The position numbers and the translations under genes are program-made. The notes below the pieces were generated by a model. The model made no database searches. It had not been told where the DNA came from and saw only the letters and a program-made list of their open reading frames with translations. From NCBI RefSeq assembly GCF_014699035.1, contig NZ_JACXAA010000013.1, forward strand, positions 124,001 to 188,000: 64,000 bases of DNA, in the 5' to 3' direction. Below are positions 1-9,466 of this stretch, one piece after another. The stretch's first letter is position 1, and each line of letters opens with the position of its first letter. Origin of the DNA: Spirosoma validum. Lineage in GTDB: Bacteria > Bacteroidota > Bacteroidia > Cytophagales > Spirosomataceae.

Positions 1-1449
1 TTGATTGCCGTTGACAATTGCCCTGGCAAAAGGTAAATCACGCGTTTTGATCTGATTAGCGTTGTAACCATACCACGTTTTTCCGCCATCGTACGAGCAC
101 TCCGTAGCTTCGTTGAGATACGTTTCTTTGCCATTGAACAGGTCACTATGATGGCCAAAAATACGCCAAAGGCCATGAATATAATGTTCGTAGCAAGCAT
201 AATTACGGTCGTTCCCTAAGCCTCGCTCATTCGGGTCAGTTGGCAAGGGCTGATCGGGAATTAGATCTTTGTGATCATCCCAGAACATGACTCCGTAAGC
301 CCCTGTAAACCAGTAAAAAATAGCAGTACCTTCTGCAATGGCGGGCGGAGCCGGATGATTGGCCTGGGCATTATTGGCGAATTCGGCGTTCTGCTGATTG
401 AATAACCACTGCCAGGCAATTCGTTTTTTTGTCGACATTTTCATGTTGACTTCCTGTTCACCCAACAAAGCGGCCAGCCAATGACGGTCACCGTCATACA
501 AATGACGCTCTGCATAATTCATTTCCGGATACAGGTAATACGTACCCGGCATTAAAAAATCGGTATAATCAGACGGAGATTTACCGACAATTTCATCGGG
601 CATACCGCGTTGGCGACTGGTGGTGGTATGTTTAGCCGGTAACCGAAAAAGTGCATCTGGTTGAGCTGTATAGTCAATGGCCCGGCTATAGCCAAAACTG
701 TTGTGGGCAAAGAGGTCGGCAGAACCAAGTTCTGTTTCAGGGCTGACGTTTTCCTGAAGAGTTTTCATCAGGAAAGTATGCAGATTCGCGTGCTCCTGTT
801 CGTGCTTGATCCAGAAGCTGTTCTCCATATCTAAAATAATGGTCCCGAACGTAGCTTTCCAGTTGTTGCCATTAGGGCCGCAGTCACCAAAATAGTAGCA
901 ATGCCCTCTTAATTCTACACAGGCCTGGTATATATTGTTTTTATCTGTTGCTGTAGGCGACGTGTTTTTATAAATTGTTTCAGGCGCTTTTTCACTATTC
1001 TCCGCCCAGGCCAACCCAAAACTTTGCGTGAAATAATTCCGATAAACGATGTAGGCACGCTGGCTAATTGACAATTTACTCTGCCAGCCGCGCGGGGTAT
1101 TTTCATCAGGCCACACTTCAACATTCGGCACCATTCGGCTGCGCTCAACCGCTGAAAAACCACGTCTGAAAAGCTTAGTGCGATCCTGATCGACATGCAA
1201 GTTTCGGCCCGCTCCGTTAAAAATGATTTTTTTCGTTGACGGTATTGTAAAATCGCCTACTACATCAATGCTGTAGTAGCCTTTTCGTGTGTTGGGCGTA
1301 AACTGAGCACGGGGCGTAGAAGACAGCCGTGTCTGAGCGGGTATTGGCCCTTGTAATTCTATGGCAACAGGGGCGGGCGGAATGCGGTGCCATAACCAGG
1401 CGCTTGCCCCCATTACGCTGGTTACAACCAGTAGGGCCATTAATTTCAT
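1..1449 (-). CDS. Unrecognised exported or membrane-anchored protein, 5' part only
   Basis: An open frame of 483 codons starts with ATG at 1449 and runs off the left edge without a stop, so the C-terminus is missing. The N-terminus begins MKLMALLVVTSVMGASAWLW, a short hydrophobic stretch that could be a signal peptide or anchor. The remainder looks globular and soluble, rich in His, Trp and Tyr, with segments such as WIKHEQEHANLHTFL, HNSFGYSRAIDY and YYLYPEMNYAERHLYDGDRHW, and a few Cys (HCYYFGDCG). I do not recognise the family; the aromatic and His-rich segments would suit a secreted hydrolase or binding protein, but no catalytic motif is identifiable. It lies upstream of, and on the same strand as, the gene whose product ends at 1; on its 5' side the next gene, the amidase, ends at 1556. 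Existence as a coding gene is well supported by the uninterrupted frame; function is unknown. Confidence 0.8.
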   Translation of the reverse strand, partial: MKLMALLVVTSVMGASAWLWHRIPPAPVAIELQGPIPAQTRLSSTPRAQFTPNTRKGYYSIDVVGDFTIPSTKKIIFNGAGRNLHVDQDRTKLFRRGFSAVERSRMVPNVEVWPDENTPRGWQSKLSISQRAYIVYRNYFTQSFGLAWAENSEKAPETIYKNTSPTATDKNNIYQACVELRGHCYYFGDCGPNGNNWKATFGTIILDMENSFWIKHEQEHANLHTFLMKTLQENVSPETELGSADLFAHNSFGYSRAIDYTAQPDALFRLPAKHTTTSRQRGMPDEIVGKSPSDYTDFLMPGTYYLYPEMNYAERHLYDGDRHWLAALLGEQEVNMKMSTKKRIAWQWLFNQQNAEFANNAQANHPAPPAIAEGTAIFYWFTGAYGVMFWDDHKDLIPDQPLPTDPNERGLGNDRNYACYEHYIHGLWRIFGHHSDLFNGKETYLNEATECSYDGGKTWYGYNANQIKTRDLPFARAIVNGNQ

Positions 1450-1555
1450 AAAGAACTTCACCGACAGATAAGAGCGAGAGGAGCGTTTCAACTGATTTTA
1501 TGGTATAAACAGACTGTTATAGCACCGGATTAAAATCCACTGAATCTACGATACA

Positions 1556-2428
1556 CTACTCGTCGATATACCGCTTCGTAATCGGCTGGTACGAATCAAT
1601 ACGTCGGTCGCGGAAGTATGGCCAAGTTGTACGGTATTTTTCTGACAAAGCCAGATCAACGGGCTGTACATGAACCAGTTCCTGCTCGTGCGGAGCCAGA
1701 TACAGCAGCGAACCGAATGGATTAGCGACGAATGAGCCACCCCAGAATTGCTGGTCGGCTTCGCGTCCAACCCGGTTAACGGCCACTACGTGTACACCAT
1801 TCGCGATAGCATGACTTCGCTGAATCGTTTGCCAGGCGTTGTACTGCTCTTCGTTCTGTTTCGGATCGGGTTCGTTAGTATCCCAGCCAATAGCCGTTGG
1901 GTAAAACAGGATTTCCGCGCCCATCAGCGACGTAATGCGAGCCGCTTCCGGGTACCATTGGTCCCAGCAGATCAGCACGCCGATTCGGGCAAATTTTGTA
2001 TCGAAAACCTTGTAGCCCAGGTCGCCGGGTGTGAAGTAGAACTTTTCGTAATAACCTGGATCATCGGGAATATGCATTTTTCGATACTTTCCCAGATACG
2101 TACCGTCGGCATCCAAAACGGCTGTCGTGTTGTGATATAACCCCTGGGCTCGCTTCTCAAACAACGATGCTACGATCACAACGCCCAGTTCGCCTGCCAG
2201 TTGGCCTAAACGATTGGTGGTGGGACCAGGAATGGCTTCGGCTAAACTGAAATTATGGTGATCTTCTACATCGCAGAAGTACAAGGACGTGAATAATTCC
2301 TGCAAACAGACAATCTGCGCACCTTTTTGGGCCGCTTCGCGAATTCCATTGATGGCTTTCTGAATATTGGCTTCGACGTCTGCCGAGCAACTCATTTGCA
2401 CTAAACCGATATTGACGTTTTTAGACAT
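1556..2428 (-). CDS. aguB: N-carbamoylputrescine amidase (nitrilase superfamily)
   Basis: Predicted to hydrolyse N-carbamoylputrescine to putrescine, CO2 and ammonia, the last step of the agmatine route to polyamines, in the cytoplasm. The 290-residue protein covers a complete carbon-nitrogen hydrolase domain. The nitrilase triad is visible: Glu44 in LQELF, Lys117 in KYRKMHIPDD and Cys154 in LICWDQWYPE. The segment MHIPDDPGYYEKFYFTPGD and the WDTNEPD region after the cysteine are characteristic of AguB rather than of generic nitrilases. Its usual partner, agmatine deiminase (AguA), is not in the window; the gene ending on the left is not AguA. ATG at 2428 gives the normal family N-terminus. 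Assignment to the family is very secure; the substrate is inferred from close resemblance to AguB. Confidence 0.9.
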   Translation of the reverse strand: MSKNVNIGLVQMSCSADVEANIQKAINGIREAAQKGAQIVCLQELFTSLYFCDVEDHHNFSLAEAIPGPTTNRLGQLAGELGVVIVASLFEKRAQGLYHNTTAVLDADGTYLGKYRKMHIPDDPGYYEKFYFTPGDLGYKVFDTKFARIGVLICWDQWYPEAARITSLMGAEILFYPTAIGWDTNEPDPKQNEEQYNAWQTIQRSHAIANGVHVVAVNRVGREADQQFWGGSFVANPFGSLLYLAPHEQELVHVQPVDLALSEKYRTTWPYFRDRRIDSYQPITKRYIDE

Positions 2429-2586
2429 AGGACAAAAATAGGGCGTTCTACCCTTATAACAGAAAAGTTGTTGAGTTTGTAGTCTGAAGTTGGTAGTTTA
2501 CTGTTTTCAAGCAAGATTTAAGCCATCAAGTTCCATTGTGCTAGTTAATGCCATCTGGAATAGTAACCCTAAAACCGAATATCCTT

Positions 2587-3687
2587 ATGACTTCACGCAG
2601 AACTTTCCTGCATACGACCGCCCTGAGTAGCGCAGCGTTAACCCTTTCGCCGAATGTACTCTGGTCGGCTACACGTCCTGCTAAAGACAAGCTTGGCGTT
2701 GCTCTTGTGGGGCTAGGCTATTATAGCACTGATTTATTGGCTCCGGCTTTACAGAAAACCAAAAATTGCTATCTGGCAGGTATCGTAACCGGGACACCCG
2801 AGAAAGCTGAGAAATGGAAGAAGCAGTATAACATTCCCGATAAGAATATTTATTCCTACCAAACCTTCGATCAGATTGCCAACAACCCTGATATCGACGT
2901 CATTTACGTAGTGTTGCCGCCCTCCATGCACGAAGAATACGTAGTACGGGCAGCGAAGATGGGGAAGCACGTGTGGGTAGAAAAACCTATGGCTGTAACG
3001 GCTAAGGAGTGCCAGAATATGATCGATGCCTGTGCGAAAAATAAGGTATCGCTGGCCGTTGGCTATAGGCTTCAACACGAACCCAACACACAAGAATGGA
3101 TGAAAGGGCTTCGCGACGGGAAGATCGGAAAAATTCAGATGGTCAGTTGCTCGGCGGCCTATTACGACGCTCGGACAAATCACTGGAAGCAGAAGAAAGA
3201 AATGGGTGGGGGCGTCATGTACGACATGGGCGTATACGTATTGCAGGGTGCGAGGCTGGCAACAGGCGAAGAACCGATTGCCGTTACGGCCCAGCAATAT
3301 ACAAGTCGCCCCGATGTATATAAGAATGGGCTTGATGAAACAACAATGGCGCAACTCATTTTCCCTAGTGGTGCACGGGCAGCTGTTCAGACCAGCTATG
3401 GTATGAATATGAATTATCTGAACGTAACGGGTTCGAAAGGTACGCTGTATGTAGAGCCGTATTCAGGGTATAACGGTCAGAAGGCCGTATGGAGTGGTAA
3501 TAGTAATAAAATTGAGCATCCGTATGAAGTTCCTTCGCAACAGACTATGCAAATGGACGACGATGCGGCTGCGATTATGAACAAAAAACCGATGATCGCT
3601 CCCGGTGAGGAAGGGCTCCGCGACATTAAAATTGTCGAGGCTATTTATGCCGCAGCCAAATCCGGGAAGGAAGTAAAGATCAGCTAA
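2587..3687 (+). CDS. Gfo/Idh/MocA family oxidoreductase with Tat-like signal
   Basis: NAD(P)-dependent sugar or polyol dehydrogenase of the Gfo/Idh/MocA type, probably exported. The start at 2587 yields MTSRRTFLHTTALSSAALTL, a twin-arginine-like signal (SRRTFL), followed by the Rossmann segment LGVALVGLGYYSTDLLAPAL. The EKP motif typical of the family appears in HVWVEKPMAVTAKE, about 110 residues into the mature part, followed by GYRLQHEPNTQEW. The C-terminal half carries the GGGVMYDMGVYVLQ segment normally forming the substrate sheet. An upstream in-frame ATG at 2548 would add 13 residues before the signal and is less likely. The gene stands alone between a divergent amidase gene and a small ORF; a strong hairpin terminator follows at 3805. 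The substrate cannot be told from sequence. Confidence 0.85.
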   Translation: MTSRRTFLHTTALSSAALTLSPNVLWSATRPAKDKLGVALVGLGYYSTDLLAPALQKTKNCYLAGIVTGTPEKAEKWKKQYNIPDKNIYSYQTFDQIANNPDIDVIYVVLPPSMHEEYVVRAAKMGKHVWVEKPMAVTAKECQNMIDACAKNKVSLAVGYRLQHEPNTQEWMKGLRDGKIGKIQMVSCSAAYYDARTNHWKQKKEMGGGVMYDMGVYVLQGARLATGEEPIAVTAQQYTSRPDVYKNGLDETTMAQLIFPSGARAAVQTSYGMNMNYLNVTGSKGTLYVEPYSGYNGQKAVWSGNSNKIEHPYEVPSQQTMQMDDDAAAIMNKKPMIAPGEEGLRDIKIVEAIYAAAKSGKEVKIS

Positions 3688-3804
3688 AAAAAGTATGATA
3701 GAGTTTAATTTGATAGCTTCTGCAAGAATGCTGGATGTTAACTAGTTAGATGACTGACTGTTTTAGTTGTATTCTATGGCTATTCTTGTTGTCGTATATA
3801 AAGT

Positions 3805-3837
3805 CGGGCGGCTCATTTGGTGAGCCGCCCGCTTTTT
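3805..3837 (+). terminator. Rho-independent terminator
   Basis: An 11-bp perfect GC-rich stem (arms 3805-3815 and 3821-3831, arm CGGGCGGCTCA) with a 5-nt loop is followed by CTTTTT. It lies about 120 bp after the oxidoreductase stop and 30 bp before the small protein at 3868, so it ends the upstream transcript or attenuates read-through into the small gene. Confidence 0.85.
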
Positions 3838-3867
3838 AGTTATTTCGCTTGTCAACCCCCGTCTACT

Positions 3868-4098
3868 ATGCAACCCGCTGATTTTACCAAACTCCCCGCC
3901 GACCAGCAACTCGATACACTTTATTTTACGGGTGACATTCTCGCGAATCGTTACGAAGGCGAAAATATTTTTCTGCTTTATAATCTCCGCGACTTCTATG
4001 TCGAACTTCGATACGACGCGTACAACAACCAGCTTCACCAGGTTACGGCCTTCAAAGACACGGACAAATTAGAGCCGTATTTGCCGTATTTAGCGTAA
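3868..4098 (+). CDS. Small hypothetical protein (76 aa)
   Basis: A short cytoplasmic protein starting MQPADFTKLPADQQLDTLYF with no signal peptide or membrane segment. ATG at 3868 is preferred over a non-ATG start 51 bp upstream because the upstream frame overlaps the terminator hairpin. The composition (alternating charged and aromatic residues, FLLYNLRDFYVELRYD) suggests a small alpha/beta fold. I do not recognise a family with a known role. It is separated from the preceding oxidoreductase by a terminator and converges with the AlgX-like gene, with 29 bp between stops. Confidence 0.65.
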   Translation: MQPADFTKLPADQQLDTLYFTGDILANRYEGENIFLLYNLRDFYVELRYDAYNNQLHQVTAFKDTDKLEPYLPYLA

Positions 4099-4127
4099 GA
4101 TTCCAAATAAAGTAGGATATGATCCAC

Positions 4128-5141
4128 TCAAATATGGAGTTTTTCTCGTACTAAATCCAGCCAGATTGACCGTCCCTCACAAGTCCAGTGCGTATCACTT
4201 TTCAGATAAACAGCTGTTGGCTTATTACGGAATGGGGTATACGTATCGATGATTGGTACGTGCAGATTTGGATTGCTCTGAATTCGCTCGATCAGATGAT
4301 TGTAGGCGCCCCGATTGGGTTCCAGAATACTCGCTTTATTAGGAATCAGTGATAGATAGACTTCATCGAAACCTAGCTTGCGATAACGGCCGGCCGTAGC
4401 ATTAATACTATCGATCAACACATTTACTTCGCGATTAGTCAGTGGTGAGAACGACGAATTTAGCACTTTGGCTTTGGTGGTATCGGTGTCTAGATTTAAA
4501 AAAATGTGTTTTTTATCTTTGGATAAACTTACACTCGGAGACACTCGCCCGAACCAATCCAGAGTGATTTTAGCCTTTACCTCTTTGAACCAGAATGCCC
4601 AGTCATGACTAAATAATGTCGATTCGAGTCGCTCTTCTACAGCACTGGTTCCCAGACGAAAATCAGCCATAATGTGTTGACTCAGCGTTGGGGGATATTT
4701 AGTTATACGATTGGTGTCAACTTCAATAGTAAACTCGCGCACAGGCTGAGCAAAATGCTCCCTCACGTGCCGTTCGACCGATTCAATCAGTAATACGTTG
4801 CGCTTTGCTGGATCAAGCTGGATAAATTGGTTAGATCCCCAGTGAACCCGTTGAAAGTGACGCACCCGAAAATCAGATTTATTCAGCCGTTGAGGTTCCG
4901 TAAAACTGTCACCGATGATATAAAAATGGGTAGAAGCGGTGTCACTTGACTGGTCAGTCGATGGACAATCAGCCGGCCATAATTTGAACTGGGGTAGTGA
5001 AGATAACCGGTATAAGTCACCATATCGGTACTCGTCTACAATTACGTTTAGCTTATACAGATAGCGTGATACCGTAGTGGATAAACCAGCACCCCAGAGA
5101 ATGAGCACAATGGCTAAAATTATGTAGCGAAGTAGGCGCAT
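4128..5141 (-). CDS. AlgX/AlgJ-like SGNH-fold membrane-anchored protein
   Basis: A 337-residue protein with one N-terminal membrane segment (residues 6-22) and an outward-facing SGNH-like domain. The block-I motif GDSF is at 77-80 with Ser79 as candidate nucleophile, and the DxHW motif of AlgX/AlgJ-type acetyltransferases is at 316-319 (Asp316, His318, within LKSDTHW). Members of this group O-acetylate alginate or other exported polysaccharides. Here it is the last gene of the co-oriented glycan locus and follows the 904-residue protein, separated by a short G-rich palindrome. The family placement rests on these two motifs and their spacing; the acceptor glycan is unknown. It could instead act as an esterase. 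Confidence 0.65.
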   Translation of the reverse strand: MRLLRYIILAIVLILWGAGLSTTVSRYLYKLNVIVDEYRYGDLYRLSSLPQFKLWPADCPSTDQSSDTASTHFYIIGDSFTEPQRLNKSDFRVRHFQRVHWGSNQFIQLDPAKRNVLLIESVERHVREHFAQPVREFTIEVDTNRITKYPPTLSQHIMADFRLGTSAVEERLESTLFSHDWAFWFKEVKAKITLDWFGRVSPSVSLSKDKKHIFLNLDTDTTKAKVLNSSFSPLTNREVNVLIDSINATAGRYRKLGFDEVYLSLIPNKASILEPNRGAYNHLIERIQSNPNLHVPIIDTYTPFRNKPTAVYLKSDTHWTCEGRSIWLDLVREKLHI

Positions 5142-5142
5142 A

Positions 5143-5205
5143 AGGCAGAGGGTATAGGGTTAGGGGTAGCGGGTTCAGTTTTGCTCTCTGCCCCTAACCC
5201 TACAC
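5143..5205. repeat. G-rich/C-rich palindromic repeat
   Basis: A hairpin-forming intergenic element: arms 5152-5166 (GTATAGGGTTAGGGG) and 5191-5205 are complementary over 15 bp with one mismatch, with a 24-nt loop. It fills nearly the whole gap between two minus-strand genes. The GGCAGAGGG and CTCTGCCCC words recur in the insert inside ligA at 26001-26118, suggesting one repeat family. Confidence 0.6.
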
Positions 5206-7919
5206 TATCGAAGTCGGATACTAAATAACTCTACGGCTTGTTTGGCACTGGTAAGAATATAAATCTCGTTGGTGCGCTCATCGAACTGTAGGGTTATTGG
5301 AAAATCACTTGGAATCGGTTGGTCGCCAATGATACGTCCATTCAGATCATAGAGCGTAGTGAAATTGCCTGATTTAACGCTTACTACGTCGACGCCTGCA
5401 CCAAGACGATGATAGCGAACATTGTTACGCCCCGATTGCAGCGCCCGCACATCGAACCGTCGTTCTCCCCCCTGATCAAGAACCGTTATTTCAGTATCCG
5501 ATAGGCGCAAGAGCTGCCAGTTGGTTAGATCTTCATCTGGAAAAAGCCGAAATAAAGCACGGCGTACAGGCCGATATAACTGCGTCCGTTTAGCAATCAG
5601 ACCATTGCTGTTCAGGGTCAATAACTGCCCCTGGTCGGTTATCGTCTCAATCGTCGAACGGCCCGGTGGTTGTAAAGCTGTTCCAACAAAGTGAATTTCG
5701 GAATCTTCTTCATTCGTCCGTTCGATACGGGCCGGAAAGTGAGGATACTGTTTACCGTTTTCCTGCCAGTGATTCAGCGTTCCATCTGCTTGTATGGCCA
5801 GAACGTCCATACCAGTTGGTGTAGCAATGACCTGAAACGGTAGTTGCAACGGATTTTTATGGGGAGCAGACATTAACCGTATAAAAATGCGCTGTTGCCG
5901 ATCGAGTGCATAAACATGCCCGTCGACATGAGCCGCCAGCGCTACTAAATTTCGTTGCTGATTACCACGCGGTCTGGCCAGATAGGATACGTCGAGGCCA
6001 GTAGGTAATGGGATCTTCTGAACAGCAACGGCTTTTTTGAGATGAATCGGATCGGCTACGTACAACGTTTGGTCCGTCATGAACAGATACTGCAACCGGC
6101 CGTTATTTAGGAAATCGATGCTTAATACATTGCTCCGAATAGGTCCATCCAGCGTACCCTGTATAAGTTTGTCGCCTTCGGGAGTTACAAGTACAAATTG
6201 GCCCGGATTCGTGTGGGCGTAAAACTGGTTTGAACTCGCGCTTAGTCCGCCAACTGCAATGGGTGCTGAAAGCAAAGGAGCATCAAGATTGATTTTTTTC
6301 TGCAATAGTAATTTGTTCAGTACAGCCTGACTCGCCCGACGGGTGGTGCGGCCCAAAACAACGGTCGACTGAATGTTTTCATTACCATAGCTCGCCTGGT
6401 AAGCCATATTCTCCAGGTTCGCCAACGCTGGACTACCAGTTGCCGGATCGACCTGATCGAGTAGGTTTTGCCAGGCCAGTGGCCAGGTTGTAGGAACCGT
6501 AGTGTGCGCGCGATTCAAACGAACGAAGGCCGTAAAATTCGCTGGTCGTAAGGTTGAGTTCAATAAGTCGGCCTGGCGTTGATCGGCTGACCATACCGCT
6601 CCCCGCTGAACCTGCTGCAAATAATCCTGTAGCGTTTCTTCGCTGTTAGCAACAATTAATGACGATCCGTGCTGCGTTATCCAGCTTTGTGAAAATCCTG
6701 AGAACAGACTGCTAAAGAGTGACGCGGGGAGTTCTGGTACGTTCAGCAACAAAAGCTTATGACCAAGAAAGGATTTAGGTGGTGAAGCTTTTGCTCCGGC
6801 CTGATACGCTGCCTGTTGATAGGCGTCAGCCAGTTGTTTCCCGTTTTGAGCAGTTATAATCATCACCTGTCGTAATGCCCCTGTTCGCGATTCCAATCGG
6901 CAGAGCAGAATATCACTGCCTAAGGCCTGGTATAGCGGTTTAGCCGCGGGCTTAATCTGATCGAATCGATCGCGGAGGAAATCGCTGGAAGCTGAGCCCA
7001 ACAGCTGATTTAGTGAACGGCCAAAACGAGCAGCATTGCTAATGCCAATATGGTATAACGTAGCTGTTGTCTGCGGAATAAGATAAGCATGTTGAATACG
7101 ACGGGGCGTCTGATCAGCAAAGAGAGAGGCTACGTCGCGCCGGTTACCAATCTGGTCAATGGCATAACCAATCAAATGAGATGGAGAGGCTGATTGACGG
7201 AATTGCAGATTTAATTCTTCGGGGAGAAAAAGCCGAACCAGCGAGCCGACATTCCCGAAGAGTGATTGAATGACATCTGGTCGTACGGAAATAGCGGCCA
7301 GGTTATCCGAATCGACCTTGAAATTGGGCTCTGGTTGCGAAATCTTCAGCGACTGGTGCATCCGTTTCGCTACGTTCTCCATCAGAATGCCGGATACACT
7401 ACCCACTAGAAAATCATCCGTCAGGATAAATGAACCAACCGGATCATTGGTTCGGGTAACCAAGTCCAGTATTTTTTCACCCGAAAAGGTGTGATTTAGT
7501 ACCCGGTACTGACGTGGGTCAGGATTGGTTAGTCGATTAATAAACGGCTGGTCACTATCCGAAATCGGAATGTAAAAAATATAATCAAGCGTCGTTTTGG
7601 AAATAGAGTGGAGCGAGTAACGAACGTTACGTCCCGATACAAATTTTAGAACCGTGGCTGTATCGGCAGCTGCGTAGAGAAACCGGTCAAGGCGTTGGCG
7701 AGCTTCGTCGAAGACCGGAATCTGTCGCAACGACATTTCCGTTCGGAAAGTCCGTGCTGAAACCGTGTCCTGAAGTCGGTCGCTGGCCAAAATCAGTAAC
7801 GCACCCGGCGGAACCAATGACCCGACGGTACGTGTCGTGGGAAACAGGCGTCGGTAGCCTAACCAGCCGCCTAGCAGAAGAATCACCACACCAATACCGA
7901 TCCAGGTACTTCGTTTCAT
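5205..7919 (-). CDS. Large membrane-anchored protein of unknown function (904 aa)
   Basis: The N-terminus MKRSTWIGIGVVILLLGGWLGYRRLFP is a single membrane anchor or uncleaved signal, followed by about 870 residues outside the membrane. The first 550 residues are mixed alpha/beta with two similar-looking halves, reminiscent of DUF3352-type envelope proteins, though I cannot confirm that family. The C-terminal 350 residues contain repeated short beta-strand units (GGLSASSNQFYAHTNPGQFVL, VHIGH-like turns, ending TNEIYILTSAKQAVELF) that suggest a beta-propeller. No catalytic motif is visible. It sits at the 3' end of the glycan locus between the FAD enzyme and the AlgX-like protein, so an envelope role in polymer export or modification is a guess from context only. 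Confidence 0.6.
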   Translation of the reverse strand: MKRSTWIGIGVVILLLGGWLGYRRLFPTTRTVGSLVPPGALLILASDRLQDTVSARTFRTEMSLRQIPVFDEARQRLDRFLYAAADTATVLKFVSGRNVRYSLHSISKTTLDYIFYIPISDSDQPFINRLTNPDPRQYRVLNHTFSGEKILDLVTRTNDPVGSFILTDDFLVGSVSGILMENVAKRMHQSLKISQPEPNFKVDSDNLAAISVRPDVIQSLFGNVGSLVRLFLPEELNLQFRQSASPSHLIGYAIDQIGNRRDVASLFADQTPRRIQHAYLIPQTTATLYHIGISNAARFGRSLNQLLGSASSDFLRDRFDQIKPAAKPLYQALGSDILLCRLESRTGALRQVMIITAQNGKQLADAYQQAAYQAGAKASPPKSFLGHKLLLLNVPELPASLFSSLFSGFSQSWITQHGSSLIVANSEETLQDYLQQVQRGAVWSADQRQADLLNSTLRPANFTAFVRLNRAHTTVPTTWPLAWQNLLDQVDPATGSPALANLENMAYQASYGNENIQSTVVLGRTTRRASQAVLNKLLLQKKINLDAPLLSAPIAVGGLSASSNQFYAHTNPGQFVLVTPEGDKLIQGTLDGPIRSNVLSIDFLNNGRLQYLFMTDQTLYVADPIHLKKAVAVQKIPLPTGLDVSYLARPRGNQQRNLVALAAHVDGHVYALDRQQRIFIRLMSAPHKNPLQLPFQVIATPTGMDVLAIQADGTLNHWQENGKQYPHFPARIERTNEEDSEIHFVGTALQPPGRSTIETITDQGQLLTLNSNGLIAKRTQLYRPVRRALFRLFPDEDLTNWQLLRLSDTEITVLDQGGERRFDVRALQSGRNNVRYHRLGAGVDVVSVKSGNFTTLYDLNGRIIGDQPIPSDFPITLQFDERTNEIYILTSAKQAVELFSIRLR

Positions 7920-7998
7920 AGTTTAAAAATAGTCGATCGTCGTCAGTTGATAGTACGATAATGTCAAGCTATTGACTGATGACGATCGACTAATAGAC

Positions 7999-9390
7999 TT
8001 ATTTACCCCACATCGCATTGGCGGTTTCGGGGAAGGGCATCGTCACTTCCGGTACGTTGGCAGCCACTCGGTTAGCCCATTCAACACCCTGCATGAGCGA
8101 GTGATCCTGATTGCTCACTTCATATTTCCAGGCGCCAAACCGACCCCGCGAATAAATACCAAAGGGTTCGAGTTTAGGCAGAACGGCTTTCAGAATGCCG
8201 TCACGTTCAACCGATGGAGTCGGATACCCATAATCAAACGCCATGTGGAAGGTTGAAATCACGTCGTCGGCCGATTCGATAAGCTGGTCTTCAATCAAAG
8301 CGCGAATGGTGTCGTCAATCAAGGTTTCCCGATTAACCGGTTTAGCCGCCGATTCACTTGTTTCGGTCATCAACGACCAGTTTTGATTGATGTCCGGTAC
8401 GTTATTAGGACTATAGTTCGAAAATACCGTCACCCGGTAATAAGGGCTGTTGTATTCCGGAAAATACATCCAGCACATCGTTTTGAGGCTTTCTTTCGGT
8501 TTACCTTTTAAGCCGATACCTACTACGTTCGTTGAGGAATGTTTTAATCCCTGCGCCGTTTGAACGGTTTCGGACTCCAGACCTTCTACCCGTTGCGTAA
8601 ACAGATCGAGGGGCATTGTGCTCAGCAAATACTCATAGTGAATTTCTTCACCATCGGCCAGCACAAGTTTCTTCTCCGGTCCAATCACTTTCTCGACCGT
8701 AGCGTTGAGTTTCACGTATTCACGGCCGACAAGATCGCCAACCGCTTCCCAGATGCCGCCCGTACCGCCCTGTTTCGGGAACTTAAACGTACTGTTCGGA
8801 CCCCACGAAAAATCGTCCTGGTCGAAGATGATGTTTTTGGTAACCCGCTGCAGGTCGGTAATGGCAACCCGTTCGCCAACCCATACGGCGTTCATATCTT
8901 CTGGTGGATAGGCCCACACCTTAAAATTATAAGGGAACATGAACGTATCGGCAAGCCCCGGCCCGAACGTAGCCAGAATCCACTCGCGGAAGTTCGCCGG
9001 TTTCTGGTTAGTCGGGAATTTGTAATTATGGATGATGCCTTCAAGGCATTTCCACATGGTTTCGGGGGATAGGTATTTAATGTTGTTCTGAAATGGATAT
9101 GGAACAAACCGATTTTCGATCCAGACCCAGGATTCACGCTGGTGACTAAGCCATCCATCTTCGCCTAATGCCTTGAGCATTAGGTCATCAAAATACTTGT
9201 AGTGCGAAAACTGCACGTGGCCACCTACGTCCCAGGTAAATCCTTTTTCGTCTACAAAACTTTTAGACAGCCCACCAATACGGTTTTCCTTTTCTAGAAC
9301 GATGAAGTCAGTGATGCCTAATTCTTTCAGGCGATAGGCCGCGCCAAGGCCCGTTGGACCCGAGCCTATGATAACATATTTATAATTCAT
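7999..9390 (-). CDS. FAD-dependent amine-oxidase-fold protein (protoporphyrinogen-oxidase/UDP-galactopyranose-mutase-like)
   Basis: A 463-residue flavoprotein. The N-terminal dinucleotide-binding motif GSGPTG (residues 9-14) is followed by an acidic strand end (VLEKENRIGGLSKSF), as in the UGM/protoporphyrinogen oxidase superfamily; GGHVQFSHYKYFDDLM and the C-terminal GRFGAWKYEVSNQDHSLMQG match the second FAD-contact region. Proteins of this type are frequent in polysaccharide loci, where some rearrange nucleotide sugars (mutases) and others are uncharacterised. Immediate neighbours are a GT2 (9467-10228) and the 904-residue envelope protein, all on the minus strand. I would not call it Glf, since it is longer and diverges from typical UGM. 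Family secure, reaction unknown. Confidence 0.75.
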   Translation of the reverse strand: MNYKYVIIGSGPTGLGAAYRLKELGITDFIVLEKENRIGGLSKSFVDEKGFTWDVGGHVQFSHYKYFDDLMLKALGEDGWLSHQRESWVWIENRFVPYPFQNNIKYLSPETMWKCLEGIIHNYKFPTNQKPANFREWILATFGPGLADTFMFPYNFKVWAYPPEDMNAVWVGERVAITDLQRVTKNIIFDQDDFSWGPNSTFKFPKQGGTGGIWEAVGDLVGREYVKLNATVEKVIGPEKKLVLADGEEIHYEYLLSTMPLDLFTQRVEGLESETVQTAQGLKHSSTNVVGIGLKGKPKESLKTMCWMYFPEYNSPYYRVTVFSNYSPNNVPDINQNWSLMTETSESAAKPVNRETLIDDTIRALIEDQLIESADDVISTFHMAFDYGYPTPSVERDGILKAVLPKLEPFGIYSRGRFGAWKYEVSNQDHSLMQGVEWANRVAANVPEVTMPFPETANAMWGK

Positions 9391-9466
9391 AGTTGAGTTG
9401 AGGAGTGATCATGATGTTTGCTATGGGAGAGTAGGAACATAGCTTGTACCATTCATCATTCTCAGT

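Noticed and set aside
2433-2440. TATTTTTG box on the minus strand just upstream of the amidase start
   Set aside because: Only 4 bp separate it from the ATG, with no TTG at -33; it would imply a leaderless transcript, so I did not list it as a promoter.
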